A stretch of 28,818 bases of DNA from positions 1-28,818 of the forward strand of contig RCSS01000188.1 of assembly GCA_004000155.1 (NCBI GenBank). Reading direction: 5' to 3'. Of this stretch, positions 1 through 11,900 are shown piece after piece. The notes under the pieces were generated by a model. That model did not search any database and was not told the DNA's origin. It saw nothing but the letters and a program-made list of their open reading frames with translations. This DNA comes from Tubulinosema ratisbonensis (taxonomy: Eukaryota > Microsporidia > Tubulinosematidae). Numbering within the stretch: position 1 is the stretch's first letter; each line of letters starts with the position of its first letter. The translations under genes were made by a program, and so were the position numbers.

Positions 1-207
1 TAGGTGGGTGAAAACGGAGAAGTACTAAAAAAGATTGATTTATTTTAAAATAATTGTAATGTGCAGGTGGAAGTAGTTTGACTTCTAGAAAGTTTTCCAA
101 GAAATAGTCGTTTCTTTTAGAGATTGAAACACTTCCGACTACTTCCTTGTGTATTCTTTCTTTATTAAATGAATTATTATAATTACTTATTAATTTATTT
201 GTTTATT
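1..207 (-). other. Edge-truncated open frame, unidentified
   Basis: Reading the minus strand from about 207 down to base 1 gives about 69 codons without a stop, and the frame runs off the window edge. There is no ATG in the visible part. The stretch is less AT-rich than its surroundings and includes readings such as KRNDYFLENFLEVK. I do not recognise a family. In DNA this AT-rich an open run of this length can arise by chance, so it may be the end of a gene outside the window, a decayed gene or nothing. The same interval contains an inverted repeat, ggaagtagt at 68-76 and actacttcc at 137-145. Confidence 0.2.
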
Positions 208-662
208 TTCTCTCTCCCAATAAAATATATGGGTAAAAATATTAATTATTTAAAACTTAGAATTATTTTTATTACAATAATATATCGGTAAAAGACAAAA
301 AAAATGCTAAAATAGTTAAAGAATATGATTTAAAATAAGAGTTATTTTCTAAAAAAGAATAGCTTATCATGTAAAGTTTAGATAACAAAAAAAAATAAAA
401 TTAAATATATATCACACCAAAAAATTTAGTCAAAGGTGTCCAGAGACTGAACTCTTTATTTTTGTGTAAAAGTTCTAAAACTGTACTCCTTTTTTTTATT
501 AGTTTAGCATTCTCTATCTTCTTAAATCTCAGGTTGTTTTGTTCCATCCTCTTTTTTAAGTTTAATATTTATATTTTAAATTTTAAATTTATAAAAATAA
601 TTAAGAATTTCATGAAAAAATAAAACATAAAAAAAATTAAAGTAATATATAAAGACATCAAT
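208..662. other. AT-rich spacer, nothing recognised
   Basis: A/T homopolymer runs and short stop-dense frames. I see no gene, RNA or structured repeat here. Confidence 0.6.
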
Positions 663-722
663 ACCCAGATTTCTGAATGGTTGAAAAGATTTCAAATCAT
701 CCACAGATGCACCTATTATTTT
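663..722 (+). other. Possible retrotransposon Gag-like patch (weak)
   Basis: Twenty open codons on the plus strand read TQISEWLKRFQIIHRCTYYF. The W-L-K-R-F core resembles the tryptophan-containing motif of Ty3/gypsy Gag proteins, and base composition rises in GC locally. The patch lies about 1 kb upstream of a same-strand integrase relic, which fits gag-pol order, but the gap is too short for a complete pol, so a large deletion would be needed. The minus strand reads equally openly here (IIGASVDDLKSFQPF), so strand and identity are uncertain. Confidence 0.2.
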
Positions 723-1643
723 AATTTAAACAATATATTTGTTTATCTAAATTTTATTTTGATTGAAATTAGCATTATGTTTAAATTGAGATTTATTGTA
801 TACTGGATTCTATATCCCAAAAGTTGTTGTTTATTAATTACAATAATTTTAAAATAAAAAAATAAGGCGAAAGTGCAAAACGCATTTGTATTCATACGAT
901 ATTAATTATTCTTTAAAGATTTAAAAATATTTAAGAGAAAGAGTTAAAAATTTATAAAATTAGAAAAGAAAGAAGCTGAAAGACTTCTACATAAAAAAAA
1001 CAAATCGATACTACTATGTGCTGATTTCATAATGCATGCAAAAACACATAAACATTGTTTCTTAACTAACTATGCTAGAATAAACAACAAATGAAAAAAA
1101 ATTAATTAGAATCTTTCAAGACAAATCTCAAAAAATCTAAATTTTGTAAAATCTTGAAAAACATCTTACCAAAATTAGAATAAAACAATACAAATCTGAA
1201 CCTTCTAACTTTAAAAATGAGATTAAGAAAGAAATAAAGGAGCAAAAATGATATTGAGATCACATTTCCAGGTTCTCGAATAAAAAGCACTTAAGTGATA
1301 CGGTTAAAAAGTGAATCGATAATCTTGTAGCTAAAAGGTTACTAAATCAAAAAATATACTTTCCAATATTGCTAAAACTGTTTTCTGACTGCTCAATCTA
1401 TTAAAAGATGAACTTTCAATATATTAAACTAGATATATGTAACATTATATTATTTAAAGTAGATGAACTTAATGCGATTATGTGAAAATTGAACAAAAAA
1501 AGCACTTTGACTGTCTTTCTTAATTTTGAAATCTTTGTGTGGCCTTTTAAAAAATTCTATATGCTAGTAAGGTCAAATTTATATAGCCTGAAATATGTTT
1601 ACATTACAACTTGTTATAATTAGGTATTACAATACCCTTATAA
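723..1643. other. AT-rich spacer, possible faint integrase-core start near its end
   Basis: Mostly featureless. Near 1513-1560 the plus strand reads VFLNFEIFVWPFKK, which could be a remnant of the integrase core just ahead of the better-supported relic starting at 1644, but the match is weak. A 62-codon minus ORF at 1102-1290 has a length and composition expected by chance. Confidence 0.4.
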
Positions 1644-2190
1644 AAAATAAGAGATGGTTATAGCCCGATAACCCTCCTAGAATCGACAAAAATTCTGATC
1701 AGATACAAAGTTGCTCCAAAAGGGGAAACTTTTTACTTGATTAAAGATTTGTTAATTAAAAAAATCATCGAGCATATTAAATTTATATCATATTATTACA
1801 GATATAATAGACGTGTTGAGAAACTAAACAAGCCACTACACACAGCTATACTTAAATTTATTAAACCTTTTAAATGTAAATAACACAAAATATTTAAAAA
1901 CTATAATGAGAAGCATAACAGCGGGGTAGAAATCAGTTTGAACTTAGCTACTAAGGAAAAAACGGGTCAAAAATATATAAGCATATTATAAGATATAAGA
2001 GAGAATTTAGAAAGTTAAACAGACCAGAAAGACTTATGAAGTAGGCCAAAACGTTTTAATCAAAAATAAAAGTAGCAAAATAAAGGATTACTAAAAGAAA
2101 CGGGAAGATAGTCGAAGTGATAAGAAGAATGTTTATTAGATAAAAATAAGAGATGGACAACTGATAAGAAAACATCCAAGTTAGTTAAAA
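1644..2190 (+). pseudogene. Ty3/gypsy-type retrotransposon integrase relic (C-terminal half)
   Basis: Integrase inserts retrotransposon cDNA into chromosomes; only its decayed C-terminal half is visible. Frame one (1644-1883) is open for 79 codons to a TAA. It contains GETFYLIKDLL, IIEHIKF and RRVEKLNKPL, which match the family pattern of G-x-F followed by an I-x-H-x-x-x-S-x-Y region and the N-G-R-V-E-R-L-N-K-T-L helix carrying the last catalytic Glu. The usual S-D-x-G segment with the second catalytic Asp is missing just before GETF. After a frame change, 2056-2190 reads LIKNKSSKIKD and then DGQLIRKHPS-stop-LK, the GPY/F-type module that ends chromovirus-like integrases, with three in-frame stops. 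No LTR, primer-binding site or reverse transcriptase was found nearby. It is clearly non-functional. Homology is my reading of conserved spacing, not a search. Confidence 0.78.
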
Positions 2191-2702
2191 TTTTTTTATG
2201 ATGAGAAATTTGCAAAACTCATTGGTTGAATTATTTGAAGATTAATATTTGAGTGAAAATTTGTTTCATAGGTTTAATCTGTTGTTTGTCACATGAAGTA
2301 AGATTTTTCTAAAAAATTAAGTATAAATAAACGATGGTTTATTACAAAAAAAAATGTTATTCTAAAAATGGCAACAAAAGCAAATCAAACCTATTTATTT
2401 ATCTCTATAACAAGAATTTTAAGGATTTGTTTCTAGAAAAACAAATGGTCATAACTATATAATATTCAAAGTTTAACGATCATTATGTTTATACCTAACA
2501 TTATAATAGATATAAATAATCTTATTATTTATTGAGCTTTTTATATAACTTTTTGTAATGTTCTAAAGTATTTTTAATTCTTTTTTTATGAAATGTGATT
2601 GTTTTAGAAAAAATTGATTGGGTTAAACTGTCTTCTTTTTGTGGATTTTTATGATACAAAATCCCAAAACTTCTTTCTTTATTTCAAAAAGCATTTAATC
2701 TA
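2191..2702. other. AT-rich spacer
   Basis: No gene or LTR recognised after the integrase relic. The plus ORF at 2614-2847 overlaps a minus-strand open run and is of chance length. Confidence 0.5.
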
Positions 2703-2930
2703 CCTTCTTCTTTCTTCACGATCCTCAGGTGATTTTTCTAGTATGAAATTAAAGGCTTTTTCATTGTATTTAACTTCTATATTAATACTCAATACTTCAT
2801 CTATTTTTTTAAAAAACGTTGCATTTAAGAATTTTCTGTATTTTTGATGTATGACTATTTTTCTGTTTTGTTTTCTTTTAAAACTGACATATCTATGAAC
2901 GCAATGCGATAGTTCTATTTTTTTAATACT
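2703..2930 (-). other. Unidentified open run, possibly a decayed coding sequence
   Basis: The minus strand is open for 76 codons between stops, without an ATG. It gives a charged, protein-like reading with segments HQKYRKFLNATFFKKIDEVL and EKSPEDREERRR. Neighbouring frames on both sides also read lysine-rich and helical (NKLRKNKDRQNKLAMNFKK upstream), as if a longer gene were broken by frameshifts. I do not recognise a family. By a rough stop-frequency estimate, a few runs this long are expected by chance in 28.8 kb of such AT-rich DNA, so support is weak. Confidence 0.22.
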
Positions 2931-5900
2931 TTATTGTCAGTAAAATATTTTTTAAAATTCATAGCTAGTTTGTTCTGACGATCTTTGTTCTTTCTAAGCT
3001 TGTTAAGCGCTTCTAATTTTTAAATTGTTTTCTTCTTCATATTTTAAAATAATTTACTACCTTGTAAATTAAACAATCACCTCATTTTATTTATTAAATA
3101 AAAATATATTTCATTATAGTACTGATCATAAGAAATTTTATATTTGTATTTTTATTTTATTTTCCTAAACAATTTACAAAAAAAAACTTATCTATAAATA
3201 AAATTTTATAGAGATAAAAAGAACAATAAAAGGAGTTTTAAGTAAGTCTTTTAGATAAACAAAGATAAAAATATTTAGTTGATACGTTGATTAAACTAAC
3301 ATATTTTTTCTTTCCTGGAAATCTGCACATTATATAAAGGATATTGATTTTTATTATATATCGCAGATCATTCAATAAGCTTTTTATAAATTTTTTATAT
3401 ATTGAAATTTTAGTATTCAGCTCGAATAGTTAACACATATATTAAAGTCAAGTTTTGAATTTCTAAATCTCAGTCATGTATGTAACTAAAGATAAAACTA
3501 GATAAATTAATAATGACGTGCACGAGGCGAAAAGATATTTAATTTAAAAAAAATAAGATTACCTAACTAAACCTAAAGAACCAGTGTGTTCCATTTTGTG
3601 ACAAAGAAAATACTATTTGTACGTAGAGGTCGGACATAAATAAATGAGATTCTTGTCAATATAGGTATGTAATAACAGAATTAATTAGGTCTGGAGGAAG
3701 GTTCAATGACTAGCTCTATTATAATGTCTCAATGCTTGCTTTACAGGAAAATCATAATTGACTTAGAAAAATTTTTTGTTCAAAAACCCCTCTTTTCACA
3801 AACAGTTTATATCATTTGTAAAATTGAAATTAGAAGTGCATATAATTGTAAAATATTTGTATTTATTCGAATTTTAATGCATAAATATATAGAAAAACTT
3901 ATGGAATAAATGCCCTAGTTTTGAAAAAATAAAACCTTTTGATATATATATATAATAAATCCAAAAATATTATGGTATTATAAAAAATTCAAAAAATTTT
4001 AAAGTGCAAAAGAAGGAATAATTTTAAAATAAAGAATATTTTATACAAAAACTAATTCCATATTTGCAAAGCTCATGATTTTCTGGTTGTTACGAATATT
4101 TAGTCATTTAGTTTACTAGATATAAATAACAAAACATTTTGCCCCAAGATGAACAAGATAAGAACAATCATGAAGTAAAAAAATTTAAAAAAAATAATAT
4201 AAGAAGATTTTTTATGTTTCAATATTAGAAAGGATAAGTTATTTAACAAAGAAAAACACTAATAAAAGAAAATTCAAATATTTTTATCTAAATTTAAGAA
4301 GAATATCGTGCAAAAATACATTTAGAAATGTTTGAATATATTTATTATTTTCTCTATTTACTATTTCTGAAAATATTTTTAGGTTTGAATTTTAATATAC
4401 AAAACGTCTTTCAACAATTAAAGGTTGTTTCTTTAAATTCATATCATTTATCTATAAAAACTGGACGTAAAAACGTTATTCAATAAAATAAAATATTTTT
4501 TCTTAGACAACAAAAACATTTACTTGTTTTATTGACCTCAATATTTTACATAATGAAATTGTTGAATATTTAACTACTATGGTTTTAATCGAAGTTAGAA
4601 TTTACAAATTAAAATTTAAATTTTAAAAAAAGGCGAATAAATGAATTATTTAAAAATGGTTTCTGTTATAATGCAACCTTGAGTTAATTTAAACACTTTC
4701 GTTTTTAATATGCTTCATTTACCTTAATTTTTGCTTTTTTCGTATAGAAGTCATTTTTAAGATTACTAAATTCATTTTGTTTTTGCATAAAATATGTTTT
4801 TTGATTAAATCAATAAACTTCCATTAACTTTTGCATTTGTTATTGTCATTAAACATTTTTGAATTTTGTTAGCTCGAAAAAATAAATGAAATAATTTAAA
4901 TAACACATATAAAAATGTCTATTAGAAATATTAGCCAGAGTTTTTAATAGTAAAACTCAAATTAAGAAGAATCATGAATTTATAAAAAGTGCTTTTAGGT
5001 CAATCTAAATAATCATTATATTTTATGTTAATTTTTTTCTTAATATTTTAATTAAATTTTTTTGAAAAAACTTCTGTAAAAAATTTGATCTTTTTCCAAA
5101 GACAAAAACAAAAAATATCTTAATTTTTGTAAAAAATAAAACAATAAAATTATATTTTTTATAAAAAAATAATTGATATGGATCTTTATTGTAGCTTTTT
5201 TAATAAACAAATTAATAGTATTTCTATATTATAAAATTCTTTGGCACTTTTTGATTTTAGCTTTAGTTGTACTTATTTATTTAAAACTACCATATTGTTT
5301 AAATTAATGGATTGCATAATGTAAAAATAGAAATTTTAAAAATTTCACAAATGAGATACGAAGTAAAAGTTCTGAATAAACTGTATTATAAAATGAAAAT
5401 AAATTTTAGTTTTAAAAAATTTACAAAAATAAATGTAATCTAGTAAATATTTAGAGTACAAAAAATAATAAGAGAATTCATGCTATTTTTTTTTAAATAT
5501 TCTATAAAAATAGTATGAATTTTTCTATATTTTAATTCATTTATAAAAATTTGTAAAAAAATATTTTAATTAAATTATAACTTTAAAATTAATAAAGATA
5601 GCTAATAAGGATATGGAACTTAAAAAATAATTAACCGAAAACGAATAAATTGAGAAAATATAAAAAGTTTCTAAAGGTGAATAAAATTACTTTTTTGAAA
5701 ATATAAATTTGTAAAATATAAATTCTTTTTATTCTTGAAAAAATAAATAAAAATAAACAAAGAACATAAACAATTTAATTATATTTAATACATAAAAGTT
5801 GTAATTATATTATCATGTATTGCGAAAATGATTTTTAAAATAATGATTCTATTTTTCATTTACAATTTTTCTATAATATCTTGTATTTTTATTTTACTTT

Positions 5901-5937
5901 TAGTTATTAAGTAAAAAAGGTTGTTTCCGACGTTTTA
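2931..5937. other. Long AT-rich spacer, no gene recognised
   Basis: About 3 kb of A/T-dominated DNA dense in stops in all frames. A modestly GC-richer patch at about 3500-3720 reads partly open on both strands (for example CDKENTICT on plus) but matches no family I know. The plus ORF at 3706-3909 is of chance length. I see no RNA gene, terminal repeat or other structure. Confidence 0.6.
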
Positions 5938-6026
5938 GCATCTTCTTTTGGTTTTAGGACCTTGGAAGATTTTTAAATGATCTGATTCAATCGTTATTTG
6001 ATATAATTTAAATATTTCCTGAATAT
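5938..6026 (-). pseudogene. Ty3/gypsy RNase H domain fragment (relic)
   Basis: Reading the minus strand, IFRKYLNYIK (6026-5997) is followed, after a one-frame slip, by ITIESDHLKIFQGPKTKRR (down to about 5938). This resembles the retrotransposon RNase H stretch in which F-R-x-Y-L precedes a strand ending in T-D-H-x-x-L, here S-D-H, containing one catalytic Asp, followed by a basic segment. About 270 bases upstream on this strand (near 6310), ANKKSLEAL could be the segment before the RNase H domain at roughly the right spacing, but the intervening catalytic patch is not recognisable. The orientation is opposite to the integrase relic at 1644-2190, so the two probably come from different insertions. 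Confidence 0.45.
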
Positions 6027-8528
6027 TTAAACATTTTATTCATAGTATGAATTTTATCAAATAATAGTTTAAAAAATTTCTAGCAACATAAATAATTCAA
6101 TTTATTTTAAATTTGACTAGAGCTCATTTTTCTCATTAAAATCAACTCTAAGATTCTTGTAATCATATTTTGATTTTATATTTTATAAATTAAATAAATG
6201 CTAAAAATAAAAAAAAATAATTTTTGATTTTTTTTAAAAGTAAAAACTATTACATTTTTTTCATAGTCATCTACAGAGCTTCCAAGCTTTTTTTGTTTGC
6301 AGAAAAGACATTACAATCCATAGATAATCGTCTTAATTTACCTAGAATAGGGTATATTAGAGTTTAAATTGTTATGTTACCTTAAAGGTATAAAAAGGGT
6401 CGATTGCTAAAAAACAAGACACCATACAGCTAAATTTTTTTATCATTGTTTTTTCGTTTTTCGTTGTTGATAATTGTACCAAAAAGCGACAATTTGGTAA
6501 AACTGAATGTAAAAAAAGTAAGCTTAGTTTAATAATAGTAGTAATCGAAAATAATATCGAATTTTCGTTTTTTACATTATTAAAGATGGTTATAAGAAAC
6601 ATAAATAAAGAAGCAGCGTTTAATACTTGCAGCTGTGTTTATATCAAAAAAAGAACTTAGGGCTTTATGTTAAAAGGATTCATTGTTTTCGTAGAGAAAA
6701 ATGTGTCTAATACACAAGTAAAAATTTTTGAATCACAAATTTACTACAATTAACCTGGAATTTTTTCCAAGTTAAATAATATCTTACACAGAAAAAAAAA
6801 TTACTTGTTAAAGACAATTTCCCACCCATAGGCAATAAAAAAAAATGCTTGCTAAAGACACTCTATTTGAGATCATATAATTTAGTACGCACAAACTTTT
6901 ACTTAGCTACATCTATGTTTTTTAAAATTATTATAATTTTTAGCATGTGTATAGTCTTTAGAATTCGATAAACTTTTTATTAAGAAAAAAAGCATCGAGT
7001 TAAAACTATAAACTATATAAATATTAGGTTGTTTAAAATTTTACAAAATCAATTTATAAGTAAAGTATGATAAAATATCTATTTTCCGAGGTTTATAGGT
7101 TGATAACATATTATTTGAATATATTGATAATATAGAAATTTTATGATTGTAAAGTAGAGTAAAAAAAGAAAAAAGATTATTTTTTAATTAATTTAAGGAA
7201 AAATTTTTGTAGAAATAAAGAAGATTTAGCATTCTTATTAGAAAACCGCCATAATTCAAACTGATAGTTTCACATGTCTTCTGAATAAAAATTTTAGATT
7301 TTTTAAATTGTATATAAATAACCACAGTAGAAATTTATCAAATAATGATGGCTATAACACATAATCATATGAAATTCGCTAGAACACGCTAAAATAGATC
7401 ATAATATTGATATTGTTTTAAATATAATAAAAGATATTATTGTTAGTTTTTATAGAAAAATATTTTCTTAAAAGAGATATGTTGAACAACTAAAGAACTA
7501 GTTTTGATTATATATTAATATAAAAAGAGATTTTTACGATTATTTTATATTTTTTAAAATATTATAATTTTAGAAGGTTTAAGTTTTTTTATTTGAATTT
7601 AAGTTATAAAAAAAATCTTCGTAAATCAAATATTATTAGTTATTTATATCTAAAAAATGCTGTAAGTTTTATTATACTGTTTAAATATAAATTTCCAATT
7701 TTAAATTGCTTTTTAATTATAATTTATTTAAAAAATTTTAAACTGTTTAGAAGATATTATTTAGTGTAGATATCTTAATGTTATTTATTAAACTATTAAT
7801 CTTTAATTATCATCTTATTTGTAAAATATAGATTCTAAAATATAAAATACAAAACTCTTTTATCTTTAATGTACAAAAGAATATAAATCCTTTTACCCTT
7901 AAATGACTTATTTGTTAGAAAAAGAGGATTTGCAAGATTCATATAATGTTAAATATTTAGATTATTCAAGAACATGTAAAATTAAAAAAAAATTTAAAGC
8001 GGATCAATAAAACAACAGTTGATGTATTTCATATTGTAAATTTATTTTTTTTATAATATTTTTTAGTAATTTCAATTTTATAATTGAACTTTTGAATCAT
8101 AATTGAACCATCAATTTGATTTTGTTTTGTGTAAAATCAACTATAAAACCTTTATCTATTATTATAAACATTTGAATATAATAAAAAAGAAAAATAATTT
8201 AATCGAGATTTTAATGATATTTTTTAAGTTAAAATTTTTTTTAATTTTTTAAGAAATTTTATCAATTTGGTTTTTTTTGTTTGAAGATTTGATATTTACA
8301 TTTCTTTAATATAATTTTATTTTAGCATTTTAAAAACTTTTTTTGGATGTTTTTTATATTTTTACTTACTAAATTTTAAAAAAATATTATTCTTTTTATA
8401 TATTATTTTAGTCTATTTTATTAGCAATTTTGTCGTTTCTAAAACTTTTTAAGATTAATTCTTATAATTATGCATGTCTATGAACTACAAAGAATTATAA
8501 ATTAAAGAAAAAAATAGTGTTAAAGAAT
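6027..8528. other. AT-rich spacer
   Basis: No gene or RNA recognised. A 76-codon minus ORF (6372-6602) is phenylalanine- and leucine-rich, has no recognisable motif and is of a length expected by chance. It lies on the same strand as, and upstream of, the RNase H relic, so a link to that element cannot be excluded, but I see no reverse transcriptase motif in it. Confidence 0.55.
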
Positions 8529-8614
8529 TTATTGGTTTGTTATAAATAAAAATCTTTTTTAATATTGCGATAACTTCTTTTTAACATTATATAAAAGAAG
8601 TTTCAAACCAATAA
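8529..8614. repeat. Nested inverted repeats (possible MITE-like or hairpin element)
   Basis: Two perfect inverted repeats are nested. The outer arms are ttattggtttg (8529-8539) and caaaccaataa (8604-8614), 11 bp. The inner arms are aacttctttt (8572-8581) and aaaagaagtt (8593-8602), 10 bp, with an 11-base loop. The inner right arm abuts the outer right arm. The outer arms contain G and C, which makes them less likely to be random than pure A/T palindromes. The element could be a small terminal-inverted-repeat element, a transcript-end hairpin or chance. No target-site duplication was identified. Confidence 0.4.
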
Positions 8615-8771
8615 TTATCGTTTTTTTAACTAGATCAATGCCTTTTCTTTATTTTATTTATAAATATAAATAAATTTTAAAAACAATAAAATTGCTATTT
8701 AATAAAGGTTTGGACATTGTTACACTGAATGTATCATCTAACTTCTACTGGTACTTGTTTTATTAATTAGG

Positions 8772-8918
8772 AGTTTAAGTAAGGGCAACAAAAAGAGAGC
8801 AAGATGCAGGAGGTATAATCTACTGATTAGTTAAAAGAAGCAGATATACTAAGAAATTTATTTTAGGTGTATGTACTCAACTGCATCTACTATAAAAAAT
8901 GCTAATCAATATATACTG
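8772..8918 (+). pseudogene. Decayed FLYWCH zinc-finger segment of a MULE-type transposase
   Basis: The plus strand carries a mosaic in two frames. SLSKGNKK and then YFRCMYSTASTIKNANQYI share one frame (start 8772), while QDAGGIIY-stop-LVKRSRYTKK between them is in another. Together the order K-K-x-D-x-G-x-x-Y, then K-R, then Y-F-R-C-x-Y, then A-S-x-I-K-x-x-N follows the FLYWCH finger found at the N-terminus of MULE transposases in microsporidia and animals. The second Cys and the terminal H-x-H are lost. Nothing clearly belonging to the transposase core follows; a patch near 9190-9230 (VFRNTKSLHWCDA) is only vaguely reminiscent of the transposase. The local rise in GC supports an old coding origin. 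It is non-functional. Confidence 0.5.
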
Positions 8919-11900
8919 ATCCTATTTCTACAAGTTTTCGATGTTGGTGTGTACACCTCTTAAGGTTTATTGTATAATATTATTCAATGTAATTAGATAT
9001 AGTTCAAAGCTGTATTCATAAATCAATCTCAAAGATCGGAGTACTATAAAGCATATAATTTAGATTATAGTGGATGTTTGTTTTTCTAATAACAAACTCG
9101 GTAATTATAGTTTTATTCTATATTGATAGAACGATAATGAATTCTCATTAAGAAATCATCAAATAATTGTAATATAGCATCTGTATTTAGGAATACAAAG
9201 AGTCTTCACTGGTGTGATGCCTGACAAAAAAATTGAAACTTTTTTACTGTTATTTTCTAACTAATTTGTTCAAATTCGTTTATTTCCAGAAAAGAAAGAA
9301 AAATTTTACTCTAAGTTAACTAACTTAAATTTGTACTTATTTCATGCTATAAATGAGAGTTTACGACTTTTTATTATTGAATAAATACATAGGAAATAAA
9401 AAAATTTTTAAACAATGAGAATTCGAAATTAAGAGATCAGCATTATAACAAACAGATAAAATTAATTACAATAAACATCGTTATTGTTTTTATAGTATTA
9501 AAATTTTCTAAAATCACGTTAAGTATTCTAAAAAAAATTTATTTATGTTTATGACTAAAATATCATAAAAAATTTTATAAAAATAAGTTTTTTAATATTT
9601 TATTATAATAAAAAAGTTTTTACATATCTATAAAGACAAACTAGTTTGATATTTAATACTGATTTAAAACAGTAAATTTGACCTGTTATTTGCTATACAA
9701 AACACGAGCTGCATTTTTAAAAATAATTTTCTAAATTTACGAAATTTATTAAAAATTAAATTTGAGAAAAGAATTTTTGATAAAAACTTCAACCCTCTTA
9801 AATTAAATCAACAAAAACGGCCCTTACTAAAATTTTAATAAATTCTACCAAAATAGCATAAAATAAAAAAAATTGAGTTAGTTTTTTAAAAAATTAGCTT
9901 TAGATAATAAAAAAAAATGTAAGTAAATAAAAATATTAAATATAAAGAGGGGTCTTATGCTTTTATAAAGTTAGAAAAAAATAAAATCAATATTAATCAT
10001 GTTTATATTATTTATTCATGCTATAAATTGATGAAATTTTTTCGTTATTTCTACAAAAGATAGAGCAGTGTTTTCCTTGGCCATTGTTTTTGTTATTTTC
10101 AAATACAAATACAGATATTTTCAAATAGAAATCAATAATACAAATAAATTATAAAAAAATACCGAATTTTTAAATATTTATACTAGATAATAATGTCAAT
10201 GATTCAATCAAAGAACCTTCTAAATGGATTAAATGTATCTAAAACTCTAGTTAGCAATTATAAATTTATTCTCAAACCATATTCTATCTGTTTCTTCATT
10301 CAAATTTCAAAAATTTGTAATTCTATATTATTATTTTAATTACTAGGTTTGGCTTTGTTTTTACTTTTTTATGGAAATTCTGGGTGTATTTTCAACTCCT
10401 ATATGTTTTAATGTCAGTTAAAAACTAGTAAATGTTAAACTTTTATAATTTGTCATTATATTTTACTTTTAGCTATGAATCTGTATTATTCTTGCTAAAA
10501 AATTCTAAATAAGGTATTAATTTAAATTAGTCTCAACGTCACAAAAAAAAATAAAAAAAAATTTAAACGTTTCTAATTTGACTCTTAATCTTATTCTTAC
10601 TTAGTCTTTTTCATTTTTTTAGATTAAATTTTTTGACATTAGAGGAATAATAAAATTCGGGTTATTTAAAAATAGTAACACAATCATAATATTAATTTTG
10701 CTAAACATTCGCATAAAACTAGTTTTTTTTTCATTTTAAAATCTTGATATTAGTAATAGAGTCTTTTCTGTATGACAAAACAAAAAATACTTAAACAATG
10801 CATTTCTTAATTAAATATGCGTTAAGAAAATTACATTTATTCAATGTTTTATATGATCTATGCAATATAATAATAAAAAATGAGATAAACTGTAAAAATA
10901 AAATTAAATTTTAAATTTTTTGAAGAATAGCGTAATTGTAATGAAATAAATTCGATGCTAAAATGAGAATTGTAATTGAGAACAGAAAAAAGAAGTTAAA
11001 CATTTTTATTACTTTTCTTACTTTAACAACTAATTAAATCAATTTTTATTGTTTAAAAATAAAAGAAATATTATTTATATAATTATCTATGTAAATCTAA
11101 TTAGCTTTGATGAAGTTGGGTTCTGTTTTTCGTACTTGATTCAAGTAAAAAACTACTGAAAAAAATTATTTTACTTTTATGATTGCATCATGTTTGTAGC
11201 TATGTTCTACATGAGAAAAAAAAACATAATCATATTATTGTCAAAACATCAAATAAAATCTTAAATTCAAAATATCAACAAAAATTGAAAATCTACATTA
11301 CCTCTGAATACAACGAAAAAGTTAATGAAAACTCGACCTTAAGATTTAACTTAAAATACTTTGAAAACTAAATTATGTTGATTATGTACAGAAATTTGTT
11401 AGTCTTAAGGAATATTTTGTAGATTAATTTTTAAAAATGATTAAAAACAAATAAGTAAAGATGCAAATTTACCAGTCGCAAAAAAGCAATACTGAACATT
11501 TAAATCATATCAATATGTAATAGAAGATTTAGAATATTTGCATTTCTTCTTGAAAATTACATCATAAAAAAAATAAAAAACTACACATTTAGCGGCTTTT
11601 ATTACATGATTAAAGTTATAGTATAAAATAAGTGAAAATATTAAAAAAACCAACCTATATTATAACAAAGAAACCCAATTAGAAATCGAGAGTAAATAAT
11701 TAATAGTAAAACCCAGCAAGTTTAATGCAATATCAATAAAAAATTATAAATGACATCGTTATAACAACAACATGTCAAAACAAAGTCATAGATTACTAGA
11801 ATGTAAATACATCATGTTCGACTTTAAAAACTTGCTTCTATAAATATTAAAATAAGTATTCATGTAGCATCCCTTTTTTTTAGGAAAAATTTATCTATAC

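Noticed and set aside
1102..1290. 62-codon minus ORF, Phe/Leu-rich
   Set aside because: Length and composition expected by chance in this AT-rich DNA; no motif and no neighbours.
2614..2847. 77-codon plus ORF
   Set aside because: Overlaps a minus open run of more protein-like composition; no motif; chance length.
3706..3909. 67-codon plus ORF
   Set aside because: No recognisable motif; flanking frames are stop-dense; chance length.
6372..6602. 76-codon minus ORF near the RNase H relic
   Set aside because: Checked for reverse transcriptase motifs and found none; Phe/Leu-rich low-information sequence.
11183..11371. 62-codon plus ORF
   Set aside because: Lys/Asn-rich, no motif, isolated.
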